A stretch of 64,000 nucleotides of DNA, from assembly GCA_963971285.1 (NCBI GenBank), contig OZ020263.1, positions 2,852,001 through 2,916,000 of the forward strand, in the 5' to 3' direction. The DNA comes from Astropecten irregularis. Taxonomy: Eukaryota; Echinodermata; Asteroidea; Paxillosida; Astropectinidae. The position numbers and the translations under genes are program-made. This document shows positions 1 through 12,600 of the stretch, one piece after another (the first letter of the stretch is position 1; the number at the start of each line of letters is the position of its first letter). A model generated the notes under the pieces. That model saw only the letters and a program-made list of their open reading frames with translations. It was not told where the DNA came from and searched no databases.

Positions 1-2487
1 AAACCGTCCCGATTCAACAGCTTTTCTGTACGTTTACGCCACTATGCAGTGCCAGTAATAGGTCTGGGCACCAGACTTGGGATCACACGTTCTCGTTGCA
101 AAGTTATCGAAAAGGCACGTGAATTTCGTTTCTGAATATTAAAGCGTGTAGTACCGTGTCAAGTGGGTTTTTGTGAAATGGAACTGGAAACTTAAAATTT
201 GCCGTCTTTTTATTTTGCTAGGAAATGAGTAATGACTAATGACCACATTGTGTTGATTTTGTTTTGTTGATAGTTATAAGATCAATGCACAAAATAAGCC
301 TTAAAATGGAATCATGCTGTATAATGCGGAGAACTTTTTAAAGAGTGCCCTCGAAATTAAACATTATAATCAACTCAATTTGTTCTGCAGCACTCTAATA
401 ATCCAGCAATATAAAGTGCTGGGTTTACGTGGATTTGGGAAGTTTCAAAGTGACAAAACAGAGGCCCAGGGACATTTTCTGCACGGAGGACAAACTTATT
501 TTCCCCCGTCTACTCCTCATGTTTACCTTTCCAAGGACTGTCTTTCTGCACGCAGGTAAAAATTTTCAGAAACCTTACAAAAGAGCAAAAAGGTGTTTGC
601 GTAAACTATTTTACCGCGCCTTGAGAAAGAAAAAAAAACATTTGCTCAGACTTGAGAGAGAGAGAAACAAACCTGTGACGGTTTTATTTAGCTCAGGTCA
701 CCCTGGGTCATGTTAAAAAAGGGAGAAGAAAAAACTGCCTTCATCGTCCGTAAACTGGGACACTCAAAAAGGGAAGGTCACACACAATATGCCCGCAAAT
801 CGGTGCACTGCACGGATTTATGGTCTGGAATCACGAACCTTCCCAGGTTTTTATTGTGTGGTCGACATTGTTATGGTTGTATTCATTTTCCTGGCTGGGA
901 TTTTCTCTCCCATATGAAATGAGACCTTGCAGTAAATACCAATTGAAACCCACCTATTTATATACCTGTAACCTCAAAAAATATTTAAAAGAAATACTTT
1001 CATGGGGGTATTTTCTTCTTGAGGGGAAAAAAAGGATCAATAACTTTGGCAAGGCCCACCTTGAATCAGTCTGCAGAAGGCCATTTAAATGTAGACCTAT
1101 AATACAGTATGTTTGAAAATACAAATTCAATGGAATACCACAACTGTCTTTGAACACCACTAGTGCATGTAGTCCAGCAATTGTTGACCATTAGATCCAG
1201 TGGGTATGAAGGTTGAAGAAAATCACACCAATTGTCATGAGTAGCTATATTCCGTCTGGGATTTTTTGTTTTCATTTTTTCAAATAGAACGAATGGCAGA
1301 ATATCATTATATTTTTTTTTATGTATGAAGAAATTTCAAAATAGTTTGGCCTGTAAACATCGACTCCGGGTATTAATGAGGTAATTAGGACTAGCGTACA
1401 CTGATACCTCCTTTAAATTTGTAAATGACTTGGGGGGGGGGGGCACTCAAAATGTTCATTGTTTGTTTTGTTTACGTTTGGTTTTATAATTTGACTTTTA
1501 TCAAAATTATTTTTTTACACTCCATCAGCATTATGGTGTCGTCATTATGTGTCTTTTTCGTTGCCTTTTCTCTGTGGAGGCTTGCCGTTGGCGGCGCTAT
1601 ATAGGATAATTAATTGAAGTCACAACGAAGTGATTATCACTTTATAAAACATAACATTGCAAAGGGATCAGTAGGTTTTTTTCTCGTATTTTTTCTCACT
1701 TTTTGGAGGGGGATGAGTATAGTAAATTTGGAATTAGTGGAATAGTTCTTTCAGGTACATTCTTGCAATTAATTCAGTGCGTTCGGTCACTTTCCTAGCG
1801 CTTACCGTGTAAGGCCATTCATCTATATTTAGATCAGTTGTGCAAGCCCTACTGGATTCCGATTTCACAGTGACGTAGGCATTGACGTCATCTCTTGGGC
1901 ATGACCTAAGTAACTACTCAGCTGGGTCTCGATGAACCAAAGTTAAGTAGAAGAATTGTTTTTGACCTTTAGACGGCATAAACTTGAAGCACCAAGAAGA
2001 TTAAGAATTGTTCTAATTGAATGTTCGTAATGATGTCGTGTCAATAATGTCGTTTGCATTACAAATTTTCTATAACGAAATTGGGCCGTGACCGGACCCG
2101 TCTGGTTGCTATAGATCTTTGTTGACAAACCAACCGTGCTTGTCGGTGGCCAGTATAGTGTAGACACGTCCTCAGACCTGGGGGGTTGATCCAAGTTGTA
2201 ACTGAGTCGTACTTCCATACGTTTGTGCACAAAATATTATTTTTTTAAAGTGAAAACCTGGGGGGGGGGGGTGGTGCAACCCCCCTTGCCCCCCCCCCCC
2301 CGGATCTACACCCATGTCGGTGGCCAACTGTTGCAGAACATGATTGTTATCACAACAGAGAATGTGACCAAAGCCAACATTATCGGTATTATCATTTGTA
2401 AAAATTGTCCAGTAATGCGAAATGCCTCCCGTTATCGTTTGTATTATTTACAGCAAATTAAATCATACACTGTATTTCCGTGAAAGT

Positions 2488-2870
2488 TAAAGGTAATTTC
2501 GTACTTTGATTGTTGTAAAAGAAATCTCAGCTTCATGGGAAAAATACATGTATCAACTTCAAGGAAGATACAGTAACAGTCATCTGTGAAATTTTCAGTC
2601 CTATACGGTGCCCACTTTTTGATAAAACAGTAAAAAAAAACGCCCACAGCATTTTTAAATCCTTTCACATGATTTTCGGTCTTACGAAGATCAGAATTGT
2701 TTTTGGTCATTGATTTTACTCTTTTCTGGATAAGTACAGCATTTCAGGCGGAAAATTATTAACGATATGTTTCTACCATCATCATCTTTATACCCTGTTA
2801 GTTATACGTAAATCTGTGCAGTTTTCTCTTTCGGTGTGCTACCAAAGTATGGTACGAATGCTCTCCTTTC
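2488..2870 (+). repeat. Dispersed ~370-bp inverted-terminus repeat, copy 1
   Basis: It shares long blocks with eight other places in the window (11352, 22045, 25653, 26489, 28098, 32181, 53425, 60161). Shared blocks include AACAGTCATCTGTGAAA, a CTGGATAA block and ACGGTATGTTTCTACCA. Family ends read TAAAGGTA...ATACTTTGGT and the complement, so it behaves like a non-autonomous DNA transposon. This copy has a degraded right end. Confidence 0.7.
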
Positions 2871-3782
2871 CATTTTTTTGTTTGTGGCAATGATGGTACC
2901 CCATAGTTTTTGCCATCTTGGTTGGCAAAAACTCAGCCGTGACAATACAAAAAACCTGCATCGGCTGGACGGAGATGGCAACATCCAAACATTTCAGTAA
3001 TTTACGAGATGAATCACGGAAGTGCGAAGCAAGCAATCGAGCGCACTACTGAATGGTTCTCTTTGTGCTTGCTATTTTCTGGTGTATGAGGGCGCTATTT
3101 ACGGCTACTGCAAGTTCACACCGCGGGTGCAGCACCTGTACTATAGTGGGTGCGCCACATTAACATTAAACTTTCGTTGACCTTTAAAGCCCATTCCCAC
3201 TCAGTGAAAAGGCTTTATCAAAGAGTCCATTTTCACGACAATACTAGAAAATTATAGTCTAAATTCTAATGTGTCAAATTCTGTTCATTTTCTCAGCCAA
3301 ACACCCTGCCACAAAATTATCAGGTCTCCTCAAAAAGTGAAGCACAGAGTCCCCAGATTATGAGAAACTGTCATAATCATTTTACGTAAAATTATATTTA
3401 TTGCACAACTCATACAAAATCTGTATTATGTAGTTCGAAAAAAAAATACAAATCCCGAGGGGCTGTTCACTGAAGCAATTAATGGAGAAATGAAAAACCA
3501 ACTTGACCTGGGGAAGGTGTCCACACCTACATCCGGGTTACTTCCTGCTCTGCACGCACTCAGTAAACCAGGAAAGTTTACTTGTTCAGAGAATTGACTT
3601 CAAAGAAAAACCTGAAAATTCTGATCAATTTTTTTTGCAAAAATTTCTTGAAAGTGCGATGATTCCCTTTTCTATACATGGCATCACTTACTATTCGACA
3701 TTGTAGCGTAAACAAGATGGCAAATTTACACCCTTTCAAAAGTATTTTAAAGAAGTATGATCCTCCTGCATACCACCACAGT

Positions 3783-3931
3783 TAGGTCGATTTCAGTCAC
3801 CAAACTCATCGTAACTTACTATCAAACGTAGGACTTACGATGCATTGCAGCCCTACGTAGGATACGATAAGTTACTTATCCTTCGTAGCTCGAGTTACGA
3901 TCGATCGTAGGGCTTCATGAAATCGACCACT
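3783..3931. mobile_element. Short inverted-repeat element, GGTCGATTTCAC family, copy 1
   Basis: The ends read GGTCGATTTCA and TGAAATCGACC. The interior contains TACGATCGATCGTA-like palindromes. The same roughly 150-bp unit recurs at 10362, 16006, 31596, 33847, 41019, 59749 and 63238. There is no coding capacity, so it is a MITE-like element by structure. Confidence 0.75.
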
Positions 3932-5759
3932 GTTGTTTCCAGTGGTAATTAGTGCAGTAGTATATCCTGAATACCACAATACACCACTGTGTGGTTTGTG
4001 TGGTAATGTGCGGTTTATGATCCAGTCGCTCCTGGAGACTGGTAATGTCTGGCCAAACAGCTCATTGTGATAGACATTGATAGTACGGATTGAATTTAAC
4101 AAAAGTCATTATAATTTCATATTTCATACTTATAGTTGTGCTGAATGATATGGAAGTCGGCACGAAATTTCCGGATCGAAAGCCAGGCCATCCTTTAACT
4201 CCGGCTTAGCGTTTTATATGATTATTTCAGTTCAATTGGTAATAAATGAGTAGCAGTTTATGACTTGTACGTACAAAATACGTATACTTTATTGTAGAGT
4301 TGGTATCTAGCTAGCTATAATCCGTGTCATAGTTTGTGGGCCGTGGCACACTTCGCTAAGACACGCCAATGTTTTGCAAGCAATTACGGTACGGTAGGCT
4401 ATATCCAGCTAGCAACTACGGCAGTGCTTTATATTCCCACGAATTGAAATAGGAATTTTGTTTGGTTTGAGTTTTGCTTGGCCGTCTGTTTTTTTTTTCT
4501 TTCTTTGAGATTGCTGGAACGGATAACCTGTAATTGCCTCGCGTTACATGGTTTTCACGCTTGCTGCGCACCCTAAAAAAAAAAACATAATGCTGAAAAT
4601 TCAATCATTCGTGACTAACATCAGAACAATAGACCTTTCCTTTGCAACCGTGACGTCACAACCGAGTTTTTGCCAAACAGCGACAGAAACTACCGACGGA
4701 AAGCACTGGAACCAAAAATAGTTGGCACAAAAAATGCTGCATATGCACCTCAAAATTACTGTTGAATTTGTAGGAAACCAAAACGAAATGTGATAATTTG
4801 ATAGATTTTAATACCTCCAGGTCTGGAATTTGGTTCTGAAAAGGGCAAGCCACTTTTCCATTGCAAGGGACACTTCCAGTGGAAAATCATGTCTATGGAA
4901 ACATTTGAAGGGGGCACCAAGGCCAAGAACCAGGACAACGAAGGCCATAGCATTCGTGGCCTCCGTTTAATTCCAGGCTTGATTTTTTAGCTACAAATAC
5001 TCCAAAAATTATTGGATATGACTCATTATGTTTGTCGAGTTGATGAAATGTTTTGCCGCATTTGGCCGTCCATGCAAAATCACTGCAAGCCAGCAGCAAT
5101 CAATCGTAAAGAGCGCCATCTACCGTTGATGACGCACGAACCTGCCACGATCGTCGCGTCAACTGCATTATCAATTATTTTGTATGAGTAGGTACGAACA
5201 CCGGGCAGCGGCTCACAAAATACTGTTTAATCACCACTTAACAACCCACCTAAAATTATCCATGATCACGTAACACCTTACTTCATTCTGAAAATAAAAT
5301 CATATAATTATATAATTGCAAATTGCGCGATTCATTAATAACAAAGGTCCATTGTTTCGTGTGCAAAAGTGAAAGCCGTACCGTAGTAGTTTATGACCGT
5401 CGGTATAATTCTGTTTTCTTGAAATCTGGGAACAAATAATTGGGTTAGTAATATTATTACTAACCCATTTTTTTAAGCGAGAGAATAATGGAAATTGAAA
5501 ATTGAAACAGAATTGGAAAAGCATCACTTTTGATACTTGTCATTTTACGGCAAAGTTGATCAATATTTCAGGTCCAAGAAAATTAACGCATGCTGATGTT
5601 GAGAGCTTTTGACTTTTTAAGGGTTGAGATTTAATTATTTCCCCCCTAAAAATCGACGCTAAACTACCGCTTTGAAAGTACCATGGTTTCCTTCCTCCAT
5701 GAAAGTACCGACATTGTATATGTACAAAACGCAAACGTCCACTTGAGTTGTCTGAAAAA

Positions 5760-5910
5760 GTAATAAACTGTTGCAAACTGCTCATTAGCCAAAATGAGCT
5801 GAAATTTATAAAAATGCTTAGAGTTGAATCGAAGGGCCTGACTCGTTTCGATCCGGCCTAGCAGCAGGATCTTTATCGAAGGCAATTACAGCCTTCCCAA
5901 CTCTAAGCAT
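5760..5910. repeat. Dispersed repeat with Penelope-like GATCCTGCTAGGATCGAAAC motif
   Basis: Contains a version of the motif on the minus strand, next to an inverted pair (CTTAGAGTTG / CAACTCTAAG). Related sequence occurs at 13300-13600 and 55980-56150. The CGAAAC tail resembles the end of hammerhead-bearing Penelope-like elements; that link is inference. Confidence 0.45.
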
Positions 5911-6351
5911 TTAAAACAAAATCGATTTAAATTAGATCAGAAAATTAAATAGCTGTCAATTTTCAGTTTTAGTTTTATGGTTGCAGCGAGCGAGCCGTCG
6001 CGGCAAATTATTATTAATTTTCTTCCCTCAGAAATTTTAAAGAGCGCCACCAGGCGGGTGACTCGCAGGCTAAAAAGGAGGCCTATTGCCAGTAATCACT
6101 CATGCGTGTCATTGGTGGAATTATGTTAATAGGCTGGCAGCGGAAGGCCAATAGACCAATCAGGGCCGTGGAACTCGTTGAGCCTTTTTTTTCTTTTCTC
6201 TATTATTGACATTAAATCCGCCATTCTTCTCTGTGATCCGTGAAAAGAAGACGAAAAGGGGCAGCCCTTGTTAAATTATGCGCCGTTTCTTGTCGGATAA
6301 TCGGCGTTCCTGACACATTCCAGTTGTTGGTTAATCGACTGACGAGGAGCC

Positions 6352-6669
6352 ATGTCGTTTGATGTCGCCGTGGGCCCGGCCAGCAGTCCCGAAAAGTTGC
6401 AGGACTGGTCGCAAATGAACGGCAAAGACGCGTCTGTTGTCGCTAAAATATACGACGAGTCTACTGCTGCGTCTGCTGGTGCGAAGAGCGAGTCGACGAG
6501 TGTTAGCACGGCGGGCGAGTTGGGCCCACAGCAGGCACAGCAGCTGCTGCCGACCACGGTAGGAATTCAAGACGCTGGGACAAGGCCGTTAGGTCTGGTC
6601 GCTCCATTCAACCGGAACAATTTGCATGCAAAGAGACGGCCCAGGCTGGGTAGGCACAGAGGCAACGCG
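6352..6669 (+). CDS. Pax coding exon 1 (residues 1-106)
   Basis: Starts at ATG with GCC just before it and a stop at 6340-6342 in the same frame, so no longer frame is possible on this exon. It ends at GCG|GTGAGT in phase 0. The protein is Ser/Ala/Gln-rich and ends with a basic stretch ([13 protein letters not shown]). It has no recognised domain. The frame continues past the donor to 6921, but that part is intron. Confidence 0.8.
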
Positions 6670-9600
6670 GTGAGTATTTCTGTTGTGGTTAAGGTTGTTC
6701 ATGTAATTTGCACATTCATTCATTTTGTTCAGGATCATAATGGGTTTCTTCACAATGACGTGTTTCTCAGTTCCTTTCATTACCTGTCTTTCTTTCTTTC
6801 TTTATTCAGAGTGGGACAAATTACACAATTGTCCCCTGTGATTCTCCATTCCATTCTGTCTAGTGTTGATGTTTGGCTGTGTAATTTCATGTACAATTCT
6901 AGTACATTGTGTACATGTTAAGCAGGCCTAACGTTTGCCTTTTAACAAAAGGTGACCTTAAATTTATGCACATGTTTCTGTTGTGATAATGGCGAATAGG
7001 CGTATTGCATTTTATGAAACTTGTGACACAAATAACGGGCCTACATGTACAATTAAACACTGATTTTGGCCAGCCTATGCTCATGTAAACAGGGTTAGAT
7101 TCTGACTTAAACAATTTGATTTTAGGTCATCAAATTTGTTTACTTAAAAATGTATTTTCGTACTAGTCCGATAATTTTTGTTGGGGAAACTGAAATCTAA
7201 ATCATTTTAAATTTTGCACAAAATTGCTAGGCTACACGGTCATATTCAAAATGTTTATAAGCAGCATCGTACACATTAGTACTAAAAACTACTATGCATG
7301 CTGTATTCCGCAAGCTAGCTCTAGAACAATGGATCCTTTGTTCGATCTGTTGTGATTTTGTTGCAGTCAGCATGTGCCGGCATTGTCTTCTGTTGAATCG
7401 TTCTGAAAAACACGCAAAGTAGAATGCAAAGGGATGTGAAGTACATGCTGAACAAAGTAGTTAAAGTTACCACGTAGGATGTCTTTCCATTCCTCCATGG
7501 AGTTTAATACTGACATCATGATCATTCGAATGTGTACTGCTAGGCATAATGTAACTCTTGTGTGTACCTAGCCCTTGGTGGAGCCCTGATGATTTGAGAT
7601 GTTGGGGGACAGGATTTTTCAATCTAGCGACAAGCATGGCAAATAACTGTTATTTATCCCCCCAAAAAGAAGAAGAAAATCCCCCAACTCAAAATCCTGC
7701 CAAGAGGGTCTCTATACTGGGTTTAGTCGTCCAAGTATGTCACCAGTCTGTTGCTACATCATGCTTGACCTACTTTTCCTTTGTATGGTCTAAACTTGTT
7801 TTGTCGTCCAACAAAAAAAAAGAACAGAAAAAAGAGGCTAATAAAGGTGCAACAATGGCAACGAAAGTACAGGATTATTCAATGGGGGTGCGTAGGTGGG
7901 ACACGTGAGAATTGATTTTTGGGATGTAGTACATTCAAGTTTCATATCCCTTGGTGATTGGCTTCCATGTTGCAGTGGAAATGCCGAAAAAATTGATAGT
8001 GCTATAATATTATGTGATTGCAAGCATTTTTGAAAGAATTTTAAATTAATAGATTAACATAAGGTCTAGGCCTACAATCTTTTTAGATAAACCTTGATGT
8101 TATCACATTTATGATCTTTCTAATACCCCAAGCAACGGTGGTAAGAAATTGCAAGCTTTGTCATAGTGTATTTTTCTTTCATTTGATGGTGTTTAGTATT
8201 ACTTCCGTTTAATGTATCATTCACAAGTTGTCCTCATAAGCTTATTATTACATTTGGACAGTCAGGAAATTGTTGTACATAAAAGTAAACAGTGGATTTG
8301 TTTTTGTTTTTCAGGATCACATTTCCAAGCGGAAACGGTCCAGAAGTTATGTCAACAATGTTCTGTCTTCGGCCGGTCTGCCAGTCAGCATGCTGCAGCC
8401 TCGTCCCTTTCTGCCCATGAACACTCGCCCCATCATGACCCAGGCGGTCATGCAGCGGGCCCTGGGCGGAGTTGGACTGAACCTCATCAGCACTCCGGCC
8501 AGCCTGGCCGCCTCGCAGCTCCTGCAGTGCTGCGGCTGCACCATGTGCTCGTGCCACTGCCACGCCGCCCGCAAGACCAAGTCGGACGCCAGCTCCCAGA
8601 CGTGCGAGGAGGACCTGAAGAAAGCCCAGTTGGACCGCATGCATCAGGAGCAGCCGCTGCAGCTACTGCAGCAGCCGCCAGGTGCCGCCGCTACCTCTGC
8701 CGCGATGGCAGCAGCGGCGGCCGCCAACGAACAAGCCAACTCCTGTCAACTCCCGATGGATCTCAGCATCAAGGTCCAGGTTGTTCCTCCGTCGGACAGG
8801 CACCCTCAGGTCAAAGCCACCGCTAGCCAGCAGCAGCAGCCTCTTGCGCTCACGAACTCCCCGAAGCGCTCCAACAGCAGCAGTTCGGCGAGGGGGCATC
8901 ACCACCACCGCAGGGGCACGCTGAAGTTCCACAGCATGATCAAGGCCATGAGGGAGGCCAATCACATCTACACCAAAGAATACGAAGAAGAGGAAGAATC
9001 TGACATTAAGCCAATAATAGTTAATACGTTCAGCGAGTCAGGGTCACTAGCTAAGGACCGGGGTTATAGTAGTGATGGAAGCCCATCCAAGATGAGTAAG
9101 TTGTCCACGAAATATGCAAATTAGATGCGCGCATACGCATTGGCAGACAATAGTACTACCACAGTTATGTGATGACCTTTTTGTGACACGAAAACAAATT
9201 TATGTCAATGGTGTATTTATCAAATATTGTTACTACTTTGCTTGTGAAGTAAGTGTCGAGCTTTTGTTCGAATGGAACCTTCCCAAAGGCTTCCATCATT
9301 ACGGTATTTTGTTTAAAAATACGTTGTTGTTTTTTAATTACGTATGTGATCAAGCTACAACACAAGTTTTGGATCTAGCAAGCCTCCATATATTTTTGAG
9401 GTGATTTGAGTTCTGCTGTCCCGAGTCCTTCAAGCGTTGGGAAGCATCTTCTGGGGTTTTGGGGGAAAATTGGCCCCGACTCTGAGGAGAGTGTACACCA
9501 AGACCAAAACTTGGAAGACATTAACTGCTAATCTTAACCCTAACGTGAATTTTCCTAAACCAATCTTGAGGTTGTTGGCTTTTTTAACTGTTTTTGCCTC

Positions 9601-12600
9601 CACAAACGTTTGTACATTGAGGCAACGGTTACTCGAAGCCGATGAAATTGTTGAAGATTCTCATTTTAATAAGTTACAGAGATTTGGCATGATTGAGGCT
9701 AAGGGTTATTCCACACTTGCACTTCTTGCACTATTTGCACCACCTGCACAGAGTTATTAACCAACTTGGGTTTTGGGTTTGTTATGAAACTCATCTTGAC
9801 CATGTCTTCTTGAAAGCTTCACAAGGAACATCATCAGTTTCTGAAGAAAGAAACCTTTATCCAAAAAGTGTCAGTTATCGATTCATCCCAAACAGGTCAC
9901 CTTTTGTTTTGTTTTTATTACTGATTATATCACAACATTTTTATTTCCTCTTGCGCAGAATGTGAAGGCGTGAACCAGCTTGGAGGCAACTTTGCCAACG
10001 GACGTCCTCTCCCCGTCCACATTCGCCAGCTGATCGTGGAGCTGTCCAAGAAGGGCGTCCGCTCCTGCGACATCTCGCGTCAGCTGAAGGTCTCCCACGG
10101 GTGTGTCTCCAAGATACTCGTTCGGTAGGTTCATGACCCCCTTGAGTGACCCGACCCTCTTGCAAGACCCTCGACCTCCGATATGAGGCATAACTGGTCT
10201 CTGCCACGATGCCCTTCTCCCAGGAGATGTTTCGTTTTATGAGAGGTCTTTTATCCCTTTGTGACAAATTCTTACCAAATGAGAGTCTCACATACCACTT
10301 TTAACTTGGCATTAGAAAGGACACTTTATAGATATTCGTATCGGGATGTCACTCTGTATCCTGGGGTCGATTTCACGAAGCCCTGCGATCGATCGTAACT
10401 CAAATGACGAAGGGTAACCCATCACATCCTACATAGGGCTGCAATGCATCATGCGTCCTACGATTGATAGTAAGTTACGATGAGTTTGGTGAAATCGACC
10501 CCCGACATGACAAGAACGTGTGTGGTTGTGAGACATCTGAAACTCTTTTTGCTTTGGATCGGGCAACAGCCTTTCCGATGGCCTGTCCGACTCCAAAAAA
10601 ATTTATTCCAACCAACTAAGACTTGTACTCTCTGACTGGTTTTCAAATAGCGAAGGCCCTAATTGTGAATACAATCTCTGATTTTTCTTTTTATTTTATT
10701 TTCTTAATTTTCTAGCAGAAAACTGAACTCAAGAAATAGCCCCAAATATCAGTTTTTGGGTTTTTTTTAGGACCTTTACAAAACCAGGCTTGAGACCAGG
10801 CTTGGGACTTTTCTGCTATCACCATTTGAGGCCCACAAAATGAAATGAAGGGATTGGGTCACATGACGAAGACGAAGCTTCGCCATGTATCTCAAACCCT
10901 TCATTTTGGCTGTCACAAAATAAATTCTAAGCCTAACTTCAAGCCTTTTGTATTAAGGCCCTGTGTCTTTGCACAATCAAGTTATTGTCTTAAGTTATTG
11001 TTCACTCTCCCCAAAAAGACTTGAATTGCAGATTATTGGATTATTATTATTTTTTGTTTTGTAACAGATTTCAAGAGACGGGGTCCATTCGGCCCGGCGT
11101 GATCGGGGGTAGCAAGCCCAAAGTGGCCACCTCTACCGTGGTGGACAAGATCGCCGAGTACAAGCGGGACAATCCGACCATCTTCGCATGGGAGATCCGC
11201 GACAAGCTCCTTGTGGAAGGCATGTGCAGCAAGGACTCCGTGCCCAGCGTCAGTTCCATCAACAGGTACGGAAGCTTAAGGGTCTCATTCCTCGCTTCTC
11301 TATCTCTCTGTCTCTTCTTTCATTTGGCACCTGCAGCCCAATCTTCGTTATTTAAAGGTTTAATACACGATTGGTAAATGTCAACAGAGCAGCACTCGCA
11401 TTTTGTCTGATCCAACATGTATTTGATAAACCTGTGAAAGTTTGAGCTCAATCGGACATCTGAGTCATGAGAAAATAGCGGAAACCCATCTCAATTTTTA
11501 ATTTTTCTTATGAAACATAAAGAATGGTTTTGATCTCACTCCGAGATCAGAACTGTTTTCAGTCTTCGTTTGACTAATTTCTGGATAAGTACACCATTTG
11601 GGGCGGAAATATTTGAACGGTATGTTTCTACCACCACCATATTCATACCCTGAAAGTTCTAGGTAAATCTGTGAACATTTCTGTTTGGATATGTTACCAA
11701 TCATGTACTGTACCTTTTATTAAGTGCTGGCTTGGAATGTGGTAGTGTAAGGAAGGCCACTTGTCAAATAGAAAGAGTTCGTCCATTTGAATCATTTTGA
11801 GGTTGATGCCAAGGTCTACAGACTCTAGGCAATATTTTCCTCTGTGAAAAAGCAGGCTTGATTAGAGTGTTGATGTCGCCTCGCTGCAATGACTGGATTA
11901 AAATTTGTCAGTCGTCAACCGACCGAAATTACTCACAGACTCTAGTTTGGAAATTGGCGTTTCACGTTTGATTAGACTGCTGTAGACAGAAAAGATCAAG
12001 GGTTCGAACCCCACCCTTGCTAGATTTTGTCATATTAAAATCCTGTTTTCATGGGCACTTTTAAAACCACCCAGTAAACAGGTCCAAGAAGGACAAGGTC
12101 AAAATTGAAAACATCCTTTGGGTTGAAATTACCTCCATCGTGGTAATATCGGGGCGACATTCCAATAGAATCTCCTCAGATGGCTCAGATTTTTGATAGT
12201 TGGAGATTAACAGCACACCCAAAGTCTCCAGAACAGACCATTGGAGAGCTGTTTGCTAGCTTGTTCCAACGATAATTAAGTTTTTATCTCTAGATACTGA
12301 TACACATGACCTCCTTTCTAACCCTTTCTAATATATCGGGCAACATGAAAATGGTTTTGACTCCGCAATTATTTTTGTCTTGGCCATTTGCTCAAAACTT
12401 TGGCTTGTTCTTTGGCCTCAGCTCCACGTCTTATGTCCACTTTGGAAGTAACAGGTTGCAAAATAGTCTATGCATTGTCATATATATGGTTTTGAAGTAG
12501 ATACTGTTTTGAACAAGAAAACAAAACAAACCAGAGATTCAACTCGAACAAAAACAACGACAGCCTACTTGTGAGAAAGACGAACCCTGAGAACCAGACC

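Larger units (their letters stand above)
1..6339. other. Upstream flank of the Pax gene, no gene seen
   Basis: No open frame here resembles a known protein and none has convincing exon borders. The stretch holds a roughly 380-bp dispersed repeat (2488-2870), a 150-bp inverted-repeat element (3783-3931), a Penelope-like fragment (5760-5910), a facing poly-G/poly-C pair (2262-2301) and a short hairpin (5441-5467). The last few hundred bases must contain the Pax promoter and 5' untranslated sequence. I cannot identify a TATA box or an initiator with confidence. Confidence 0.6.

Noticed and set aside
8234..8965. Three antisense frames over Pax exon 2
   Set aside because: They mirror the GC-rich sense exon; only the + strand joins in phase to the paired domain with good splice sites.
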